From [Phialemoniopsis] sp. UDSM-2020 (lineage: Eukaryota; Ascomycota; Sordariomycetes; Thyridiales; Thyridiaceae), in contig JAEILZ010000001.1 in the NCBI GenBank assembly GCA_018873225.1, positions 1,054,001 through 1,118,000 on the forward strand: 64,000 nucleotides of DNA, written 5' to 3'. The notes under the pieces were generated by a model. The model saw only the letters and a program-made list of their open reading frames with translations, ran no database searches and was not told where the DNA came from. Shown piece after piece: positions 54,001 through 63,267 of the stretch. Numbering within the stretch: position 1 is the stretch's first letter; each line of letters begins with the position of its first letter. The translations under genes were made by a program, and so were the position numbers.

Positions 54001-56002
54001 TGTCTTGCTCAATGGAGTGAACGGGATACTGAAGGTGAACCGAGGCCGAGTTCACAGGCCTGAAATCGTGGACCGTCCTGAACTCCGCGTTGCCCTTGGG
54101 TCGGAACAGCGTCTGCGCAGCCCATGGCGAATTGTCGGGGAAGATCAATCCGTGGCGTTGCATTTCGGGAGCGAGCTGATTCCACCACATGACCTGCGGA
54201 TAAGACCAGCGGATCTGCCGAAGGCGGAAAGGTTTCGCTCCTTCCTCGAGTGGGATTGAATGCTCGATAAGATCTGTAACTCGAAGGTCCTGCAGCTTGG
54301 AGACGAAAACATCTTTCCAAGTGTAACAAAGCCTTTTTACCCTAAGTATCTCGCTGGGTGTCGAGGCAGCCCGGCCTATCTTGATCCCACTTGCTGCGAA
54401 CCAAATCTCCACCTGTTCCTCTGCTGTTCTGCTGAGTTCTCGTTTTTGCGGGCGAAATGGGATTTCAAAGGGGTCCCCCTTGAAATTTCGTTTTCCCACC
54501 AAAACAGAACCTTGCTGAGAGTGCGCCGCCCCAGCATCTGTATGGGCAGCTATGCAGCCATCAATGCAACCGTCTTTGTGAAATACAGCTCCAGAACTGT
54601 ACGCCCGGAAATGTTCCTCGCTTCCTGCTCTTGATATATATTTCGTTTTATTTTCTTCTCCTTGGTGTACTCCGGCCGCGTCCGGAGGAATCCGGCGCTC
54701 CTGTATATCTTCATCTGTAGATGTCGCTACAGCCGGCAGCCGTGTAAGTCGTGCAAAGTCGATGTCCTCGTATGCTTGCTCTTGCGGTGGCGGGGACTTC
54801 GCCCTGGTCAAGTATGCAACCAGATGCTCGTTCTCTTTCTCAGCTCCCAAGTCCTTGATGCCAATGCAGCCAGATGCAGATGTGCCCTCTGCTGCTCCCA
54901 GCTGCTGTAGCGATGCAGGGGAATGCCGACTGGATGCAGAGCTATGCAGGTGTGCTGTATGGATGCTCAAACTTGAAGTTTGGTATGCTGGGGATGCTGA
55001 GGTATGCAGGACCGATGCAGGGCCATGCAGTGGCTGATCTGGCGCTTCGTCTGCGCAAAGGAGAACTTCCTGAAGCTGCTGTTCCTGTATGGCGGCTGTA
55101 TAAGCAGTGTCGGCGACTGTCGAAGTCCCGTCTTTCTTCTTCAGCTCGTACAATCTGGTTGAGGTTTTGTCGAAGGGTGTCGCAGTATGTCCAGCTGCCG
55201 CCGGTGTCGTGGCCCTGTCGCGGGAAATCTCATTTTGCCAGTCGCTTGATTGAGGCGGGGAGACCAGCTCCGGCAAGCTGCCGTCCTGGCGAGAAAGAAG
55301 CCGCCGATCTTGAAGCTCGCAAACGGCGTCTTTGAGAGAGCGCGAATGTCGCGATGTGAGGTTGGAGATTTCGCGAAGTCGTGGAGTCGGGGGAATGAAA
55401 AGTCGAGATTTCAATCCCAGAGGAGAGAGAGAAGAATCCTGAGTCTCATGATGAAGTGAGGCGACAGTGAAATCCGAGGTTTGAGATTCTGGGTGAAGGG
55501 AAGAAATTGAAGGAATTTGTTGAGGAGAAGAAGAAGAGATCGTGAATCTCGGAGACGAGGAAGCCAGAAAAGAAAAAGGCAGATCACGTGACCCAGCGAT
55601 TCCGTAAAGAAATCTGCGAGCATCTTCGCCACCAGAATCCCCCACAGTCAATGTCGCGGATGGATAGAGATAATAGGATCCCAAGTCTTCATTGATTACG
55701 GAGTAATGAATGCTATCTTGCTCGGTAGTGAGCCAGCTAAGAGAATCTGTGTAGGAACTGCGAGTGCTATCTTGAGTAGAAGAAAATGAATTACCGGAAA
55801 CCAAAATCTTGTTGGCCTGAGTGACGTCCGGTTCCTCACTCAGGTGGAGGCTTTTCCCAGAGCAACTTTGATATCGGGAACCAACTCGTACTTTGCCATG
55901 GCGTCGGCGAAATGGAAAAGGTCGTGTAGTCGCTGCAAGAATCCAGAGGGAGGATTGAAGTCGTCGTCCTCGTATTCGAGTCTGTCGATCAATCTCTTCC
56001 AA
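51086..56002 (-). CDS. pol: Retrotransposon Pol: reverse transcriptase, RNase H, integrase
   Basis: An uninterrupted frame of 1,638 codons in -1 phase to gag, without its own ATG at the 5' end, so it is probably made by frameshifting from gag. After a 500-codon region of low complexity come RT (SPWAAQTLFRPKG; FRTVHDFRPVN; catalytic YVDD at 53699-53710), RNase H (HVATDASKTGCGAILF; IYTDHLS) and integrase. The integrase has an HHCC finger (HDGHGHFAAQ to CTNCGTC), the D,D35E core (VGQDFIGPI; YQDNGSHFK; PERMVRLV) and a GPY/F-type C-terminal domain (VPDWVGPKVVV). No chromodomain was seen. The unusually long N-terminal part resembles the leader of the same element. Confidence 0.93.
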   Translation of the reverse strand: MEEIDRQTRIRGRRLQSSLWILAATTRPFPFRRRHGKVRVGSRYQSCSGKSLHLSEEPDVTQANKILVSGNSFSSTQDSTRSSYTDSLSWLTTEQDSIHYSVINEDLGSYYLYPSATLTVGDSGGEDARRFLYGIAGSRDLPFSFLASSSPRFTISSSSPQQIPSISSLHPESQTSDFTVASLHHETQDSSLSPLGLKSRLFIPPTPRLREISNLTSRHSRSLKDAVCELQDRRLLSRQDGSLPELVSPPQSSDWQNEISRDRATTPAAAGHTATPFDKTSTRLYELKKKDGTSTVADTAYTAAIQEQQLQEVLLCADEAPDQPLHGPASVLHTSASPAYQTSSLSIHTAHLHSSASSRHSPASLQQLGAAEGTSASGCIGIKDLGAEKENEHLVAYLTRAKSPPPQEQAYEDIDFARLTRLPAVATSTDEDIQERRIPPDAAGVHQGEENKTKYISRAGSEEHFRAYSSGAVFHKDGCIDGCIAAHTDAGAAHSQQGSVLVGKRNFKGDPFEIPFRPQKRELSRTAEEQVEIWFAASGIKIGRAASTPSEILRVKRLCYTWKDVFVSKLQDLRVTDLIEHSIPLEEGAKPFRLRQIRWSYPQVMWWNQLAPEMQRHGLIFPDNSPWAAQTLFRPKGNAEFRTVHDFRPVNSASVHLQYPVHSIEQDIDALIMGRPKVFSKSDAKNGYWGIPLAPGDEYKTAFVAPSGMFSYRVMPQGLRCAMQTYARFGDLVFGYLPPLPGQPEAEMPSVLGYNSDTGNACVLYVDDHCTSSPDFESHFQFLHNHYFPRIAFGPVPLAPNKTELFCTGLESVGMALRDGKIFPSDKHRHRFLDWAHRWHDIPPASWDELNEMIYLTPFLRIHIPGRADLVKTLKTAFFEEQATLTSTGKTSVKTIWEPRSHPIWETRHKEAVLRICESITQNAVHGVDYKRQLHVATDASKTGCGAILFQLNEKHPTGTSYTSSLFEDVEINMFLSFSFTNPESRYSMPEKEMLAIMKSVDELRWILLSSPHPIKIYTDHLSIVQTMANFGEIHGKVYKFIEKINPYFLEFHHRPNTDKVICIADGMSRLSPPLRGDTGRFISDDSDGLDLEIRPRDVHPTFPQTSIPHSSQQDAHEASFLPADSFEPCEEQVRDVRLAQILLPFGEPAQKFLMSAQLEDFEEFVRDHEGKWYAKVVKFLVLGEAGLEELSARERAHVKERARKFLIIDGKLHFRELNDSVSECVPSSRVAAALKWAHDGHGHFAAQITAHRLRGRFWWPTRSDDIKKWCTNCGTCRQLGSRPHHVPPRKILTTKPFQLVGQDFIGPINPPSRDGCRFILLAVDYFSKFVLCKPLADATGRSVMSTWVYDWVPIFGWPDTLYQDNGSHFKNALTQEMFTKFGTDMVFGPTTHPQSTGLPERMVRLVKDQLTKWAIARNGSGLNMWKTALTECMLNINSRFVPSLGIVPSKILFGRQLETRKTGSQQVVDPEVVETLMTESAFGKENSLSISAVASHFDNLTEEREKLRQRTFDSESRHDDGRGAPVAEIPLGTFVWEKRAKLASDSDHSKFVPDWVGPKVVVGKASPVSYYIKHIDGRTKERKVHINDLKLFRPLNRDADPDNGMAAEFMEKHEEFAEKLIPGEVAAWKELSLDGLL

Positions 56003-58728
56003 TCGTGGCCCTGCTCAACCGCCACAGGGGCGGGAGCTGCCTCGATTACAGGAGGATGTCCGGAGTGTCTGTTCAAGTGAAGAGTCGCTCCGAGGTTCCC
56101 GTTCTGGTCGTAGACAGAAATCGTCTTTCTGCCCCAATCTTGTTGAGCTCGTACTCTGTTGTACCATCCTTGGCCGAGAAGGATATCAAACTGTTTGCCA
56201 TGTCCAAAGACAAAGGCGTTAACGACACACAGGATGCCGCCGACGATGACCTCTACCAGGACGTACTCTTCAGCACGAGCCAGAGATCCGTCTGCCAGTC
56301 GAATGTTCCACGGGACTTTGGTTTTGCAAGGTGTGAGTTCCAAGAGTTCAGCGAACGTGGGGTCGATCAACTCAACATCGGAGCCGCTGTCGAGCATGAT
56401 GTTGACGGAGGGAACTCCTTCAACTGTCCCGGAAACATATTGAATATGTGCATCGGGGGCATCATCGATGCTGAGTGCAATACCGAAGAAGTCGGGCTTC
56501 TCGGAATCATTCGAGGTCGGAGCCAGTGTCGCGGATGCAGTGTCAACCTGGACTGCATCATCGACAACAAGGTTTGCTGAAACCGATTTCTTCTTCTTGT
56601 CACGATCTTCCGGTTTCATGGTCTTGTGCAGCTCGGCACGGATCCATGGGGAACAATCCAGGAGGGTCAAGAGGTCGACCGGAATCTGAACCTTGGACAG
56701 GACTTCGGCGATGTTGAACGGGGTCATGCCACGCTCAACCAGACCAGACATGCGAAGTCGCTTGCGAGGCTCGGACTTCTTGGAGTCCTTGACGGCTTGA
56801 TTGAGAAGCTTGCGGACATGATCAATCTGATCCGCGGTAATGGGTTTCTGCATGGCGGCCAGAAGTTCCGGAGAGACAGGAGGGTCATCTTCCTGCACTT
56901 GAACATCTTCATCGTCGATGTCCATGGTCACGTCGGTGAAGCGAACACGGCTGGGGTTGTAAGGCTCAGCGGTGGTACTGGCCGGAAGCTGAACTGTCTG
57001 CTGCAAGATCGGCTGAGGGGCTGCGACAGGAGTCTTTGCACTCTGCTCAATTGCAGCCTCAACATCCTCGGCGGGAATGTTGACAGTGGTAGATTTGCCT
57101 TTCTCAGGCTTCTTGGGTGCGTCTTTCTTGGCACCAACTCGCTCACTCGCTTTCTTGCGAATACCGCCTCGCTCATTGACGGCATTGACTTGAGCTTCGG
57201 CAACTTGAGCTCGCATGACAATCGCCTCTTCGTCATGGCGGTCGGCCAGAGAGAGCCCAGACGTAGCTGCAACGGCAGCTCTCGCCTCGGGTGGCTGATT
57301 CTCAGCGTTCTCAACCTCTGTGACTTGACCGGATAGCGGCTGCATAGCAACGGCCTTGGCCTCATCGCGCTGACGCTTGGTCTCCATGTAATCTTGAGCG
57401 ATTCTGTTTGACTGTTCAGGGTGAAGCTGGTTGGGATTGGTACAATCTTTTCGGACGTGACCATACTGGCCACAGCCGAAACACTGAAAGCGATTTCCGG
57501 GGGGCCTCTGGTAACTTCGAGAGGGATAAGACGGCCCATACTGATTGTGCAATGGTGCACTCTGCTGAGGACCGGGGGCGTTTGGATCATAGAGAGAATA
57601 GGAAGAAGTATTTCGCTGACCTTGAGGCGGGCGGGCGTTGCCCGAGATCTGCGCAAGTGAAGCAGCTTTCACCATTTCCTTCTGATGCTTGTGATCCTCG
57701 GAGATCACATTGACGAGCTCGCGGATGCTCACAGTGAGGTCGTCTTCCTTGGGTTTCGGTTTGGCATTGTAGAACTCATCATCGCGTACCTGGAGGCCGT
57801 AGCCCTGAAGGATTCCTTTGAAATTCTCAGCGACATCCTTGAAGGTGGTGTCGGGGAAGAAGACAGTGCAATCCCTGGTCATGAGTTTCTGGTTGGCGAG
57901 ACGATCTTCAAGACGAAACTTGATCTCTCTGCCATTCTCGCCGTCGAGCATTTCCGAGAGTAGTCTGTCGCGAAGGACCTTGAGGTGGTCAGGTTTGCTG
58001 ACCCGCTTGGCGAGGTGTATCGCTCGCTCCAGATAGTCGGGAAGCGGTTCTCCCGGTTTGCGTTTGAAAGTGTTCACGGAGAAGAGGATTCGGTAATCCA
58101 TGTCTGCTTTGTCTGGTTCTGGAAACCGAGCCATGAAAGCAGTCTTCATTTTCTCAAAGGAAGACAGCTGATCCTCTGTGGCTTCATGGCGATACCACTC
58201 GTCAGCCTCGTCAGTGAGGCCACTGCGAAACGTCATGTAGAGAGCTAGCTCCTTGGCATCGGGGTCGGCAATGTTGGCAATGATGATGTGAAGCTGAACA
58301 TATTTGACATATTCTTTGGGGGATTTGTCATCCTGCCCAGAGAACGTGCGAGTGAACTCAGCCATCTTGCCGCGGCGAGGAGGAATGATCTTTGGAGAGG
58401 GAGGAGTGTCGATGATTGGAAACGGGGAAGAGGACGAAGTGGAATCGATGGGCTTGACAATCTCAGAGAACTGCTGATCTCCAATGGGAAAAATGGCCAG
58501 TGTAGCAGGATCCTCCGTGGATCGGATGCGAAGTCGATTCTGACGCTGAGATGGGGATTGGGAAATTGTGAGCTTTGAGAGGTCGGGAATGAGATCTTCA
58601 GCCTGTTCAGGACGCAACGGCCTTCTGCTAGGCGTGACAACTGAAGTGTAGGGGGAAGATTGCTCCGACGAGACTGAAATGACCGGGTCTAGGTCAGATT
58701 TGCTGGGTGAGTTCGGGAGGCTTGACAT
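55840..58728 (-). CDS. gag: Retrotransposon Gag with C-terminal aspartic protease
   Basis: Predicted 962-residue structural polyprotein. The open frame extends to 59097, but no ATG occurs before 58728. A gypsy-type capsid region (FSGQDDKSPKEYVKYVQLH; ADEWYRHEATEDQLSSFEKM) is followed by a CCHC zinc knuckle at about 57447-57490 (CFGCGQYGHVRKDC, C-x2-C-x4-H-x4-C) that binds element RNA. A long charged linker leads to a retroviral-type protease with the active-site triad in LDSGSDVEL (about 56375-56400) and a later ILLGQGWYN strand. The frame ends 163 bp inside the open pol frame. GGGAAAA at 55852-55858 lies near the end in the correct phase for -1 slippage. Confidence 0.93.
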   Translation of the reverse strand: MSSLPNSPSKSDLDPVISVSSEQSSPYTSVVTPSRRPLRPEQAEDLIPDLSKLTISQSPSQRQNRLRIRSTEDPATLAIFPIGDQQFSEIVKPIDSTSSSSPFPIIDTPPSPKIIPPRRGKMAEFTRTFSGQDDKSPKEYVKYVQLHIIIANIADPDAKELALYMTFRSGLTDEADEWYRHEATEDQLSSFEKMKTAFMARFPEPDKADMDYRILFSVNTFKRKPGEPLPDYLERAIHLAKRVSKPDHLKVLRDRLLSEMLDGENGREIKFRLEDRLANQKLMTRDCTVFFPDTTFKDVAENFKGILQGYGLQVRDDEFYNAKPKPKEDDLTVSIRELVNVISEDHKHQKEMVKAASLAQISGNARPPQGQRNTSSYSLYDPNAPGPQQSAPLHNQYGPSYPSRSYQRPPGNRFQCFGCGQYGHVRKDCTNPNQLHPEQSNRIAQDYMETKRQRDEAKAVAMQPLSGQVTEVENAENQPPEARAAVAATSGLSLADRHDEEAIVMRAQVAEAQVNAVNERGGIRKKASERVGAKKDAPKKPEKGKSTTVNIPAEDVEAAIEQSAKTPVAAPQPILQQTVQLPASTTAEPYNPSRVRFTDVTMDIDDEDVQVQEDDPPVSPELLAAMQKPITADQIDHVRKLLNQAVKDSKKSEPRKRLRMSGLVERGMTPFNIAEVLSKVQIPVDLLTLLDCSPWIRAELHKTMKPEDRDKKKKSVSANLVVDDAVQVDTASATLAPTSNDSEKPDFFGIALSIDDAPDAHIQYVSGTVEGVPSVNIMLDSGSDVELIDPTFAELLELTPCKTKVPWNIRLADGSLARAEEYVLVEVIVGGILCVVNAFVFGHGKQFDILLGQGWYNRVRAQQDWGRKTISVYDQNGNLGATLHLNRHSGHPPVIEAAPAPVAVEQGHDWKRLIDRLEYEDDDFNPPSGFLQRLHDLFHFADAMAKYELVPDIKVALGKAST
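55852..55858 (-). promoter_or_regulatory. Candidate -1 ribosomal frameshift site
   Basis: On the minus strand the heptamer GGGAAAA occurs in gag phase as xxG GGA AAA, i.e. X XXY YYZ, 10 nt before the gag stop codon. A one-base backward slip enters the pol frame. This heptamer class supports -1 frameshifting in other retroelements. The downstream structure was not assessed. Confidence 0.6.
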
Positions 58729-59169
58729 GACCAGCGAGGCCGAACTGCGAAACGAGAATTGCTGGTAGGGGAAATAAAGAACTGCCGCTGACAAGCAGCC
58801 GGTAGTGAAGGGAAACAAACAGGACGATCCAGTCAGCGACTGAATCTCCCTTGACGACGATGGTGAACTTGACGGTGAACAAGATGATGATGGATGATTG
58901 AAGAAGAGGAGAGGACAAGTTATCCTGGGGAGAGGGGAATGAGTCCCCTCCCCAGAGCTCTCCTTCCAGTCCAGCCTACGGCCGAAACCTGGGTGGCGAA
59001 CGCGCGCAGCGAGAAGGTGGGAATTGAAGTCCAAGGTTTGACGAGGAGGAGCTAGAGAGATCGGTCCCAGATTTTGAGAAGGGAGGGCAGGGACCACCGC
59101 TTATCGCGAATTTTCGGGTCCGAGCGTCAAGCCCCGCTTTTGCCCCACAACCCCGGACGCGACTGCCCC

Positions 59170-59216
59170 AGCCGGCCGGGATAAGAAAAGCTAAGTCCGG
59201 CGACAGTTGGACTTAG
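59170..59216 (-). repeat. 19-mer plus hairpin module, copy 2 (leader)
   Basis: The same 19-mer as at 50954, followed two bases later by a different perfect hairpin CTAAGTCC (59191-59198) / GGACTTAG (59209-59216) with a 10-base loop. It lies about 440 bp upstream of the gag ATG in element orientation. Confidence 0.75.
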
Positions 59217-60200
59217 AGGATTTCGGGCCCCGAATCCCCCAAGGGGCGGCTGGATTGTAGAATGTGTAGAATGTCCCCAGGCGCCGCAATTTCGCTAAGT
59301 AAAATTTGTTTTTGGTGGGGGTTGTCGAGCTGATCCGGGCGCGACTGATTGATCTTGCGCGTCGCCTTCTCTCTCGCTCTGTTCCTGTTTCTCTGCCTGT
59401 TCTTCGCTTGTTTCTCTCCAGCTCTGTTTTCAAAACGAAAAATTTTTCCGAAGTTCGGTTTTGAGAATGTGCCGCCCCCAGCTCGTGTATGGGCAACAAT
59501 GCAGCGGCAATGCAGCTGTCGTTGTGAAATACAGCTCCTAGTACTTCAGCAAACTTATGCTCCGGATCCCAGCCTCGCTGTGTGCTCCTGATGTTCTTCT
59601 TCTTTATTTTTCTTGTATATGGCGGTATGCGGCCGGGCCCGGCTGACCTTGGTGCTCCCCCGGAGGATCTGTATGAGGCTTTTCGCAAGATGTCGGTGAT
59701 GCCGGAGGCAATGTAGGAGATGTCGGCAATTCCAGTCCCTGAGCTTCCTTCACAATGCTCACTCGTGTTCCATGCTTCCCAATGCTCCAGCTCTTCCTCC
59801 ACGCAAGTCCAGCTTACTCTGCCGAGATGCAAGGAAATGCTCCGCCGATGCCGTATGCTGCTGTGATGCTGGAGCCTGCTCCAGCTATGCAATGATGTGC
59901 CGTAAGATGCCCAGAATGCTGTATCATGCAAGGGGTTCGCTCCAGCTGCTGCTGGGCTATGTCGGGGATGTCGTAGGATGCAAGGCCAATGCAGGGCTAT
60001 GCAGCTGCTGCCCTTGGTCTTCTTCTCCCTCAAGGAGGTAACTTCTTCTCACTACGCCGGCAGAAGTATGGCGGCCGTATGAGGTGACTGTAGGAATGTC
60101 GCAGACTGTCGCAACGCGTACAGCTCGAGTCCTCTTCTGTCGGGGCCTGTCGCGCAGGGCCCGCAGGTTACTGAGATGTGCTGTTGGTGTCGGTGTCGCG
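59191..60200 (-). repeat. Leader segment homologous to an internal pol segment
   Basis: The leader from about 59370 to 60200 resembles 54450-55250 inside pol, in the same orientation. The clearest stretch is around 59470-59540 against 54523-54600 (shared AGCTCCA/GTGAAATACAGCTC and GTATGGGCA blocks). In translation it gives GAVFHNDSCIAA...GAAHSQN against GAVFHKDGCI...GAAHSQQ. The leader frame (281 codons, 59191-60033) lacks an ATG. Divergence is high, so the duplication is old relative to the insertion. Confidence 0.6.
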
Positions 60201-60502
60201 TCTCCGGGGTACTTGGCGATACCGCAGCAAAAAGAGTAGGTCTGGAAAACTCCCGGCGCGGGGAATTTCTTCAGCGGCAAAGACGCGTCTGCGGCTGGGA
60301 AGATGAGCTTTGTTTAGATCGGCGCGTCGCGTCGAGATGAGAGAAGTCGAGAAGTGATGTCAGATGCTCTCGGGCGCGCGAGAGGTGAGATTTGAGAATG
60401 GCGAGGTCTCGAGCCAGCGAGACGAGAGAAGAACGAGGAAAAATCTGATGATGAAGAGAAGAGCCGATAGAGAAGATCCTGATCGTGGAAGAAGAGGATT
60501 TT

Positions 60503-60519
60503 CCACACAGACCGCACCA
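60503..60519 (-). other. Primer-binding site
   Basis: Directly next to the 5' LTR the minus strand reads TGGTGCGGTCTGTGTGG. TGG complements the CCA end of a tRNA, as expected for minus-strand priming. The matching tRNA was not identified. Confidence 0.75.
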
Positions 60520-60658
60520 TGAAAACCACTGAAGTAGGAATAGGGCCAAGATGTGGTTGTTGATTAGGCTAGAAGTTGGTGGTGGAGGTACCGCCAAGTA
60601 GAAGTTCTAATAGGTACAAAAAGCCACTTTTGGGTGGGGCCAGAATCCTCAGGCTACA
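60520..60658 (-). repeat. 5' LTR (relative to element)
   Basis: 139-bp terminal repeat, the promoter-bearing copy for the minus-strand element. Immediately inside it lies the primer-binding site. Confidence 0.95.
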
Positions 60659-60662
60659 CACG
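60659..60662. repeat. Target-site duplication, right copy
   Basis: CACG directly after the right LTR, matching 50811-50814. Confidence 0.8.
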
Positions 60663-63267
60663 GCGCGGGGAAGACTTGGCCTGGGAACGGAGCTCTCCGA
60701 GGCAGATGCAAAGTGGGGAAGGACAGCTTGGGGTTGCATATTTGGCCGAGAGCCGGGGAAATCGTGGCAGACCAGACGGCCTTGAGGCTGTTTCTCCAAG
60801 CTTAACTGCGAAAGGCGTGCGGAAGGGAACCCGTCAAGCCACAAGTGTTCGGTCTAGATGCGCTGGTCTCGGCGCAATCAAGTGAGTCCGCCTTGGCCGC
60901 GGAAGAGCAGGCCAATGACGAGAGAGCAGGGTGCATGAGGCGACGTCAGGTGTCTCTCGCGAAGGTAAACATATCTGGATACAGCTGCAGAAGAGCTGCA
61001 GCTTTTGGCATGGATCGCGAATCCGGGGGACAGGACTTGTAAAGTGTCATGCAGATGAGATGGAGAGATGGAGGGTAAGATCAAAAAGACGCACGCAAAG
61101 TTGAAATCCTTGGGGCCGGAATCTGGGGGATGGCTGGGGAGGGACAGGACATCAAGAAAGGCAAGAAGAAAGAGGCCAATCACAGAATGGTTTGTTTCCC
61201 AGGATGGAAGGCTCAAAACGGCAGGTCCAAGGCAAAGACAATTAAAAGTGACATCCCAAGCGCGGGCGGGGAAAAAGAAAAACGGACGTGCGGGCAATTA
61301 GACAAACCAAGACGGCAGTCATGCAGGCAGATTGACGCATCAAATTGACCTAATGCAATTCTCCGCTGTTGACGGCCTGAACAATTCGAGAGAATGCCTT
61401 ACTTTGTACGGCAAATTGGTTTTCTCAATACTCCATCTAGAGCTCCATCAGTAAAATGAGAAGGAAGGTATCTCGGACTCGGCCATTGCTTCCTCTCGGT
61501 CAACTATGCCTAGAACACGGGCCATGGACAAGGGCATCCGTGACTGCCGGAGCGACTGTTTACAAGCCGGCACCGCAAACCCGCTGCCAGGACCAATTTG
61601 AACTTTGCAGGCAGTTTGGCAGGGCGGCCCAGATCTCGCAGATGGATGTCCATCCATAGGTCTCCATATTGTACACGGGGTCGGCGTGCTCATCAGTTGG
61701 CACGCCCAATAATGGGCCCACCAGAAGTCAGCGCTCGTTTCCCCCACCTTTTTCTCCAAATAAGCAGGTCCCCAGTAAAGGTCCCGAAGGATTTGATGGC
61801 CACCAGAGCTTGCAAGGTCAGAAGGTTAAGATCGTCATTCAACCAGCGCCAGGCCAAGTCTGCACACGCTCGACACGCTACGGCACCCATCAGGGCACTT
61901 TCCCACAGTCTGTTCGGCCACAGTGCGGTGCCTGATCGGCCCTTTTACCTCCTCCTTCTGGGTTGCGCACTTCTCACCTGCTGTGCTGTCGCATCCCAGA
62001 AGATCGACGCAACATCAGCACCATCAGCGCCGAGCCTCGCACTCTTTGATGTCAGTGGGCCATGCCAATCTTGTTTTGTCTGCTAATGCTCCTTGTGCCC
62101 TTGCCAAAGGAATACATCCGTGCTATCCTCGACAAAAGCCAAGAAAAGACAGAATGGGACGATGCGCAGGATCCGAGAGCGGCGACAACGACAGTGACGA
62201 GAGACGAAATGCAACGATAACTACGTAGCTGTCACTGCTGCAGGCGGTCAGTCGGGTGATGGAGCTGTGCAAACGCGTCTGTCCCCGCCTTTTTTTTTTT
62301 TTTGGTCTGCTCGTTCTTGATTTTCTTGTTGTCACACTCAAACCTCGACGCGCGCAATGCAAGCTTGCATGCCAAGCTCCCCACACTCCATTACCGTGTG
62401 GTCCCGGCATCGTAGGGAATAAGGTGCGGAGGCACTAGGCAGAAAACTACCTCGAAGCTATCCCGTGCCGTGCCCGCAACCTTGAACTGTGTGGTATGAC
62501 AGGGCGGACGGGAGGGCGCGAGACACGAGGAAGAAATTGGTAAACTTCGGGACGAGTAGACTTTGGAGATCCAAGCACACCCGCCCCAAGGTCCCAAGGT
62601 CCGGACGACGCGCGAGAATGGAACCCACACTGTGGACAATGTGGATTGATGATGATGTATGAGTGCATGCGGCTTTCTCTTGCTCTTGCTCTTCTGCTTA
62701 TGTGGGTATATTAAGATGCTCTCCTCTGGCCCTACACCTCGGATCGCAGCCCCATTACCTTATATGAACCCTGAGTCCATTCCAGTCTCCCCATCCAGGC
62801 ACCATCAGGCCCAAGCCAAACTCAAACGGACCATTTGACCGTGGATCGTTCTTAAATCCTGCGCGTGTGCTGACAGGTAAAGGGGCGGCTGCTTCCGTGG
62901 TATCCTTCTCGAATCTCGAATCTCATTTAATACCTGCCTGTTCCCATTCCTCGCCCATCCTCGTGCTTGGACGACACGACGACTTGGGAAGTGCGCGCGT
63001 GTTGCAGCTGCAGAACACAGGACGAACGACAACACATACCCTGAGTGTTTTCCTGTCCACCGCCTCACCTTGTGTCTGTTCGGAAGGGAACCAGCATCCA
63101 TCATCCCTCCCCCTTCGAGAAGCCCCAAGCGCAACACGAGGAGCTCCATCAGCCTTTTTTACGACCAATAGGCTTCTTCCGCGGCGCGATACACAACAGC
63201 ACTACAGTACTACTCCAGCTACTACTACTACCCGGGGCAGCACACCGCCGCCCGCGCCGCCATCGCC
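60663..63267. promoter_or_regulatory. 2.6-kb intergenic region upstream of the beta-glucosidase
   Basis: No gene supported despite several open frames. The last 500 bp contain a TATA-like TATATTAAG at 62706-62714 and C/T-rich tracts leading to the start at 63268. Several GGGG-type boxes occur in 61110-61140. A run of T/G (62290-62305) is notable. The retrotransposon ends 2.6 kb upstream of the gene. Confidence 0.4.

Larger units (their letters stand above)
50815..60658 (-). mobile_element. Ty3/gypsy LTR retrotransposon, apparently intact
   Basis: A 9.84-kb element read on the minus strand. It is bounded by identical 139-bp LTRs (50815-50953 and 60520-60658) that begin TG and end CA. Order from the 5' side (right): LTR, primer-binding site, 1.8-kb leader, gag-protease frame, overlapping pol frame (RT, RNase H, integrase), LTR. 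The RT-RNase H-integrase order assigns it to Metaviridae (Ty3/gypsy). No stop codon interrupts gag or pol. Target duplication CACG flanks the element (50811-50814 and 60659-60662). Identical LTRs imply a recent insertion. There is no chromodomain at the integrase end. Oddities are a 1.8-kb leader with an internal duplication and a duplicated 19-mer-plus-hairpin. Confidence 0.95.

Noticed and set aside
54260..55400. Long plus-strand frames inside the retrotransposon
   Set aside because: They are antisense shadows of pol with no domain sense.
58729..59097. Extended gag start at 59097
   Set aside because: The first codon is GTG; the first ATG of the frame is at 58728.
59170..59188. The shared 19-mer as the true end of the LTR
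   Set aside because: The identical 139-bp repeats with TG...CA ends, target duplication and adjacent primer site define the LTRs better; the copies diverge right after the 19-mer and hairpin.
59191..60033. 281-codon frame in the retrotransposon leader as a separate gene
   Set aside because: It has no ATG and its similarity to pol is explained by the internal duplication.
60845..62438. Open frames between the retrotransposon and the beta-glucosidase
   Set aside because: Short, overlapping in several frames, without domain or splice logic; treated as promoter and spacer DNA.
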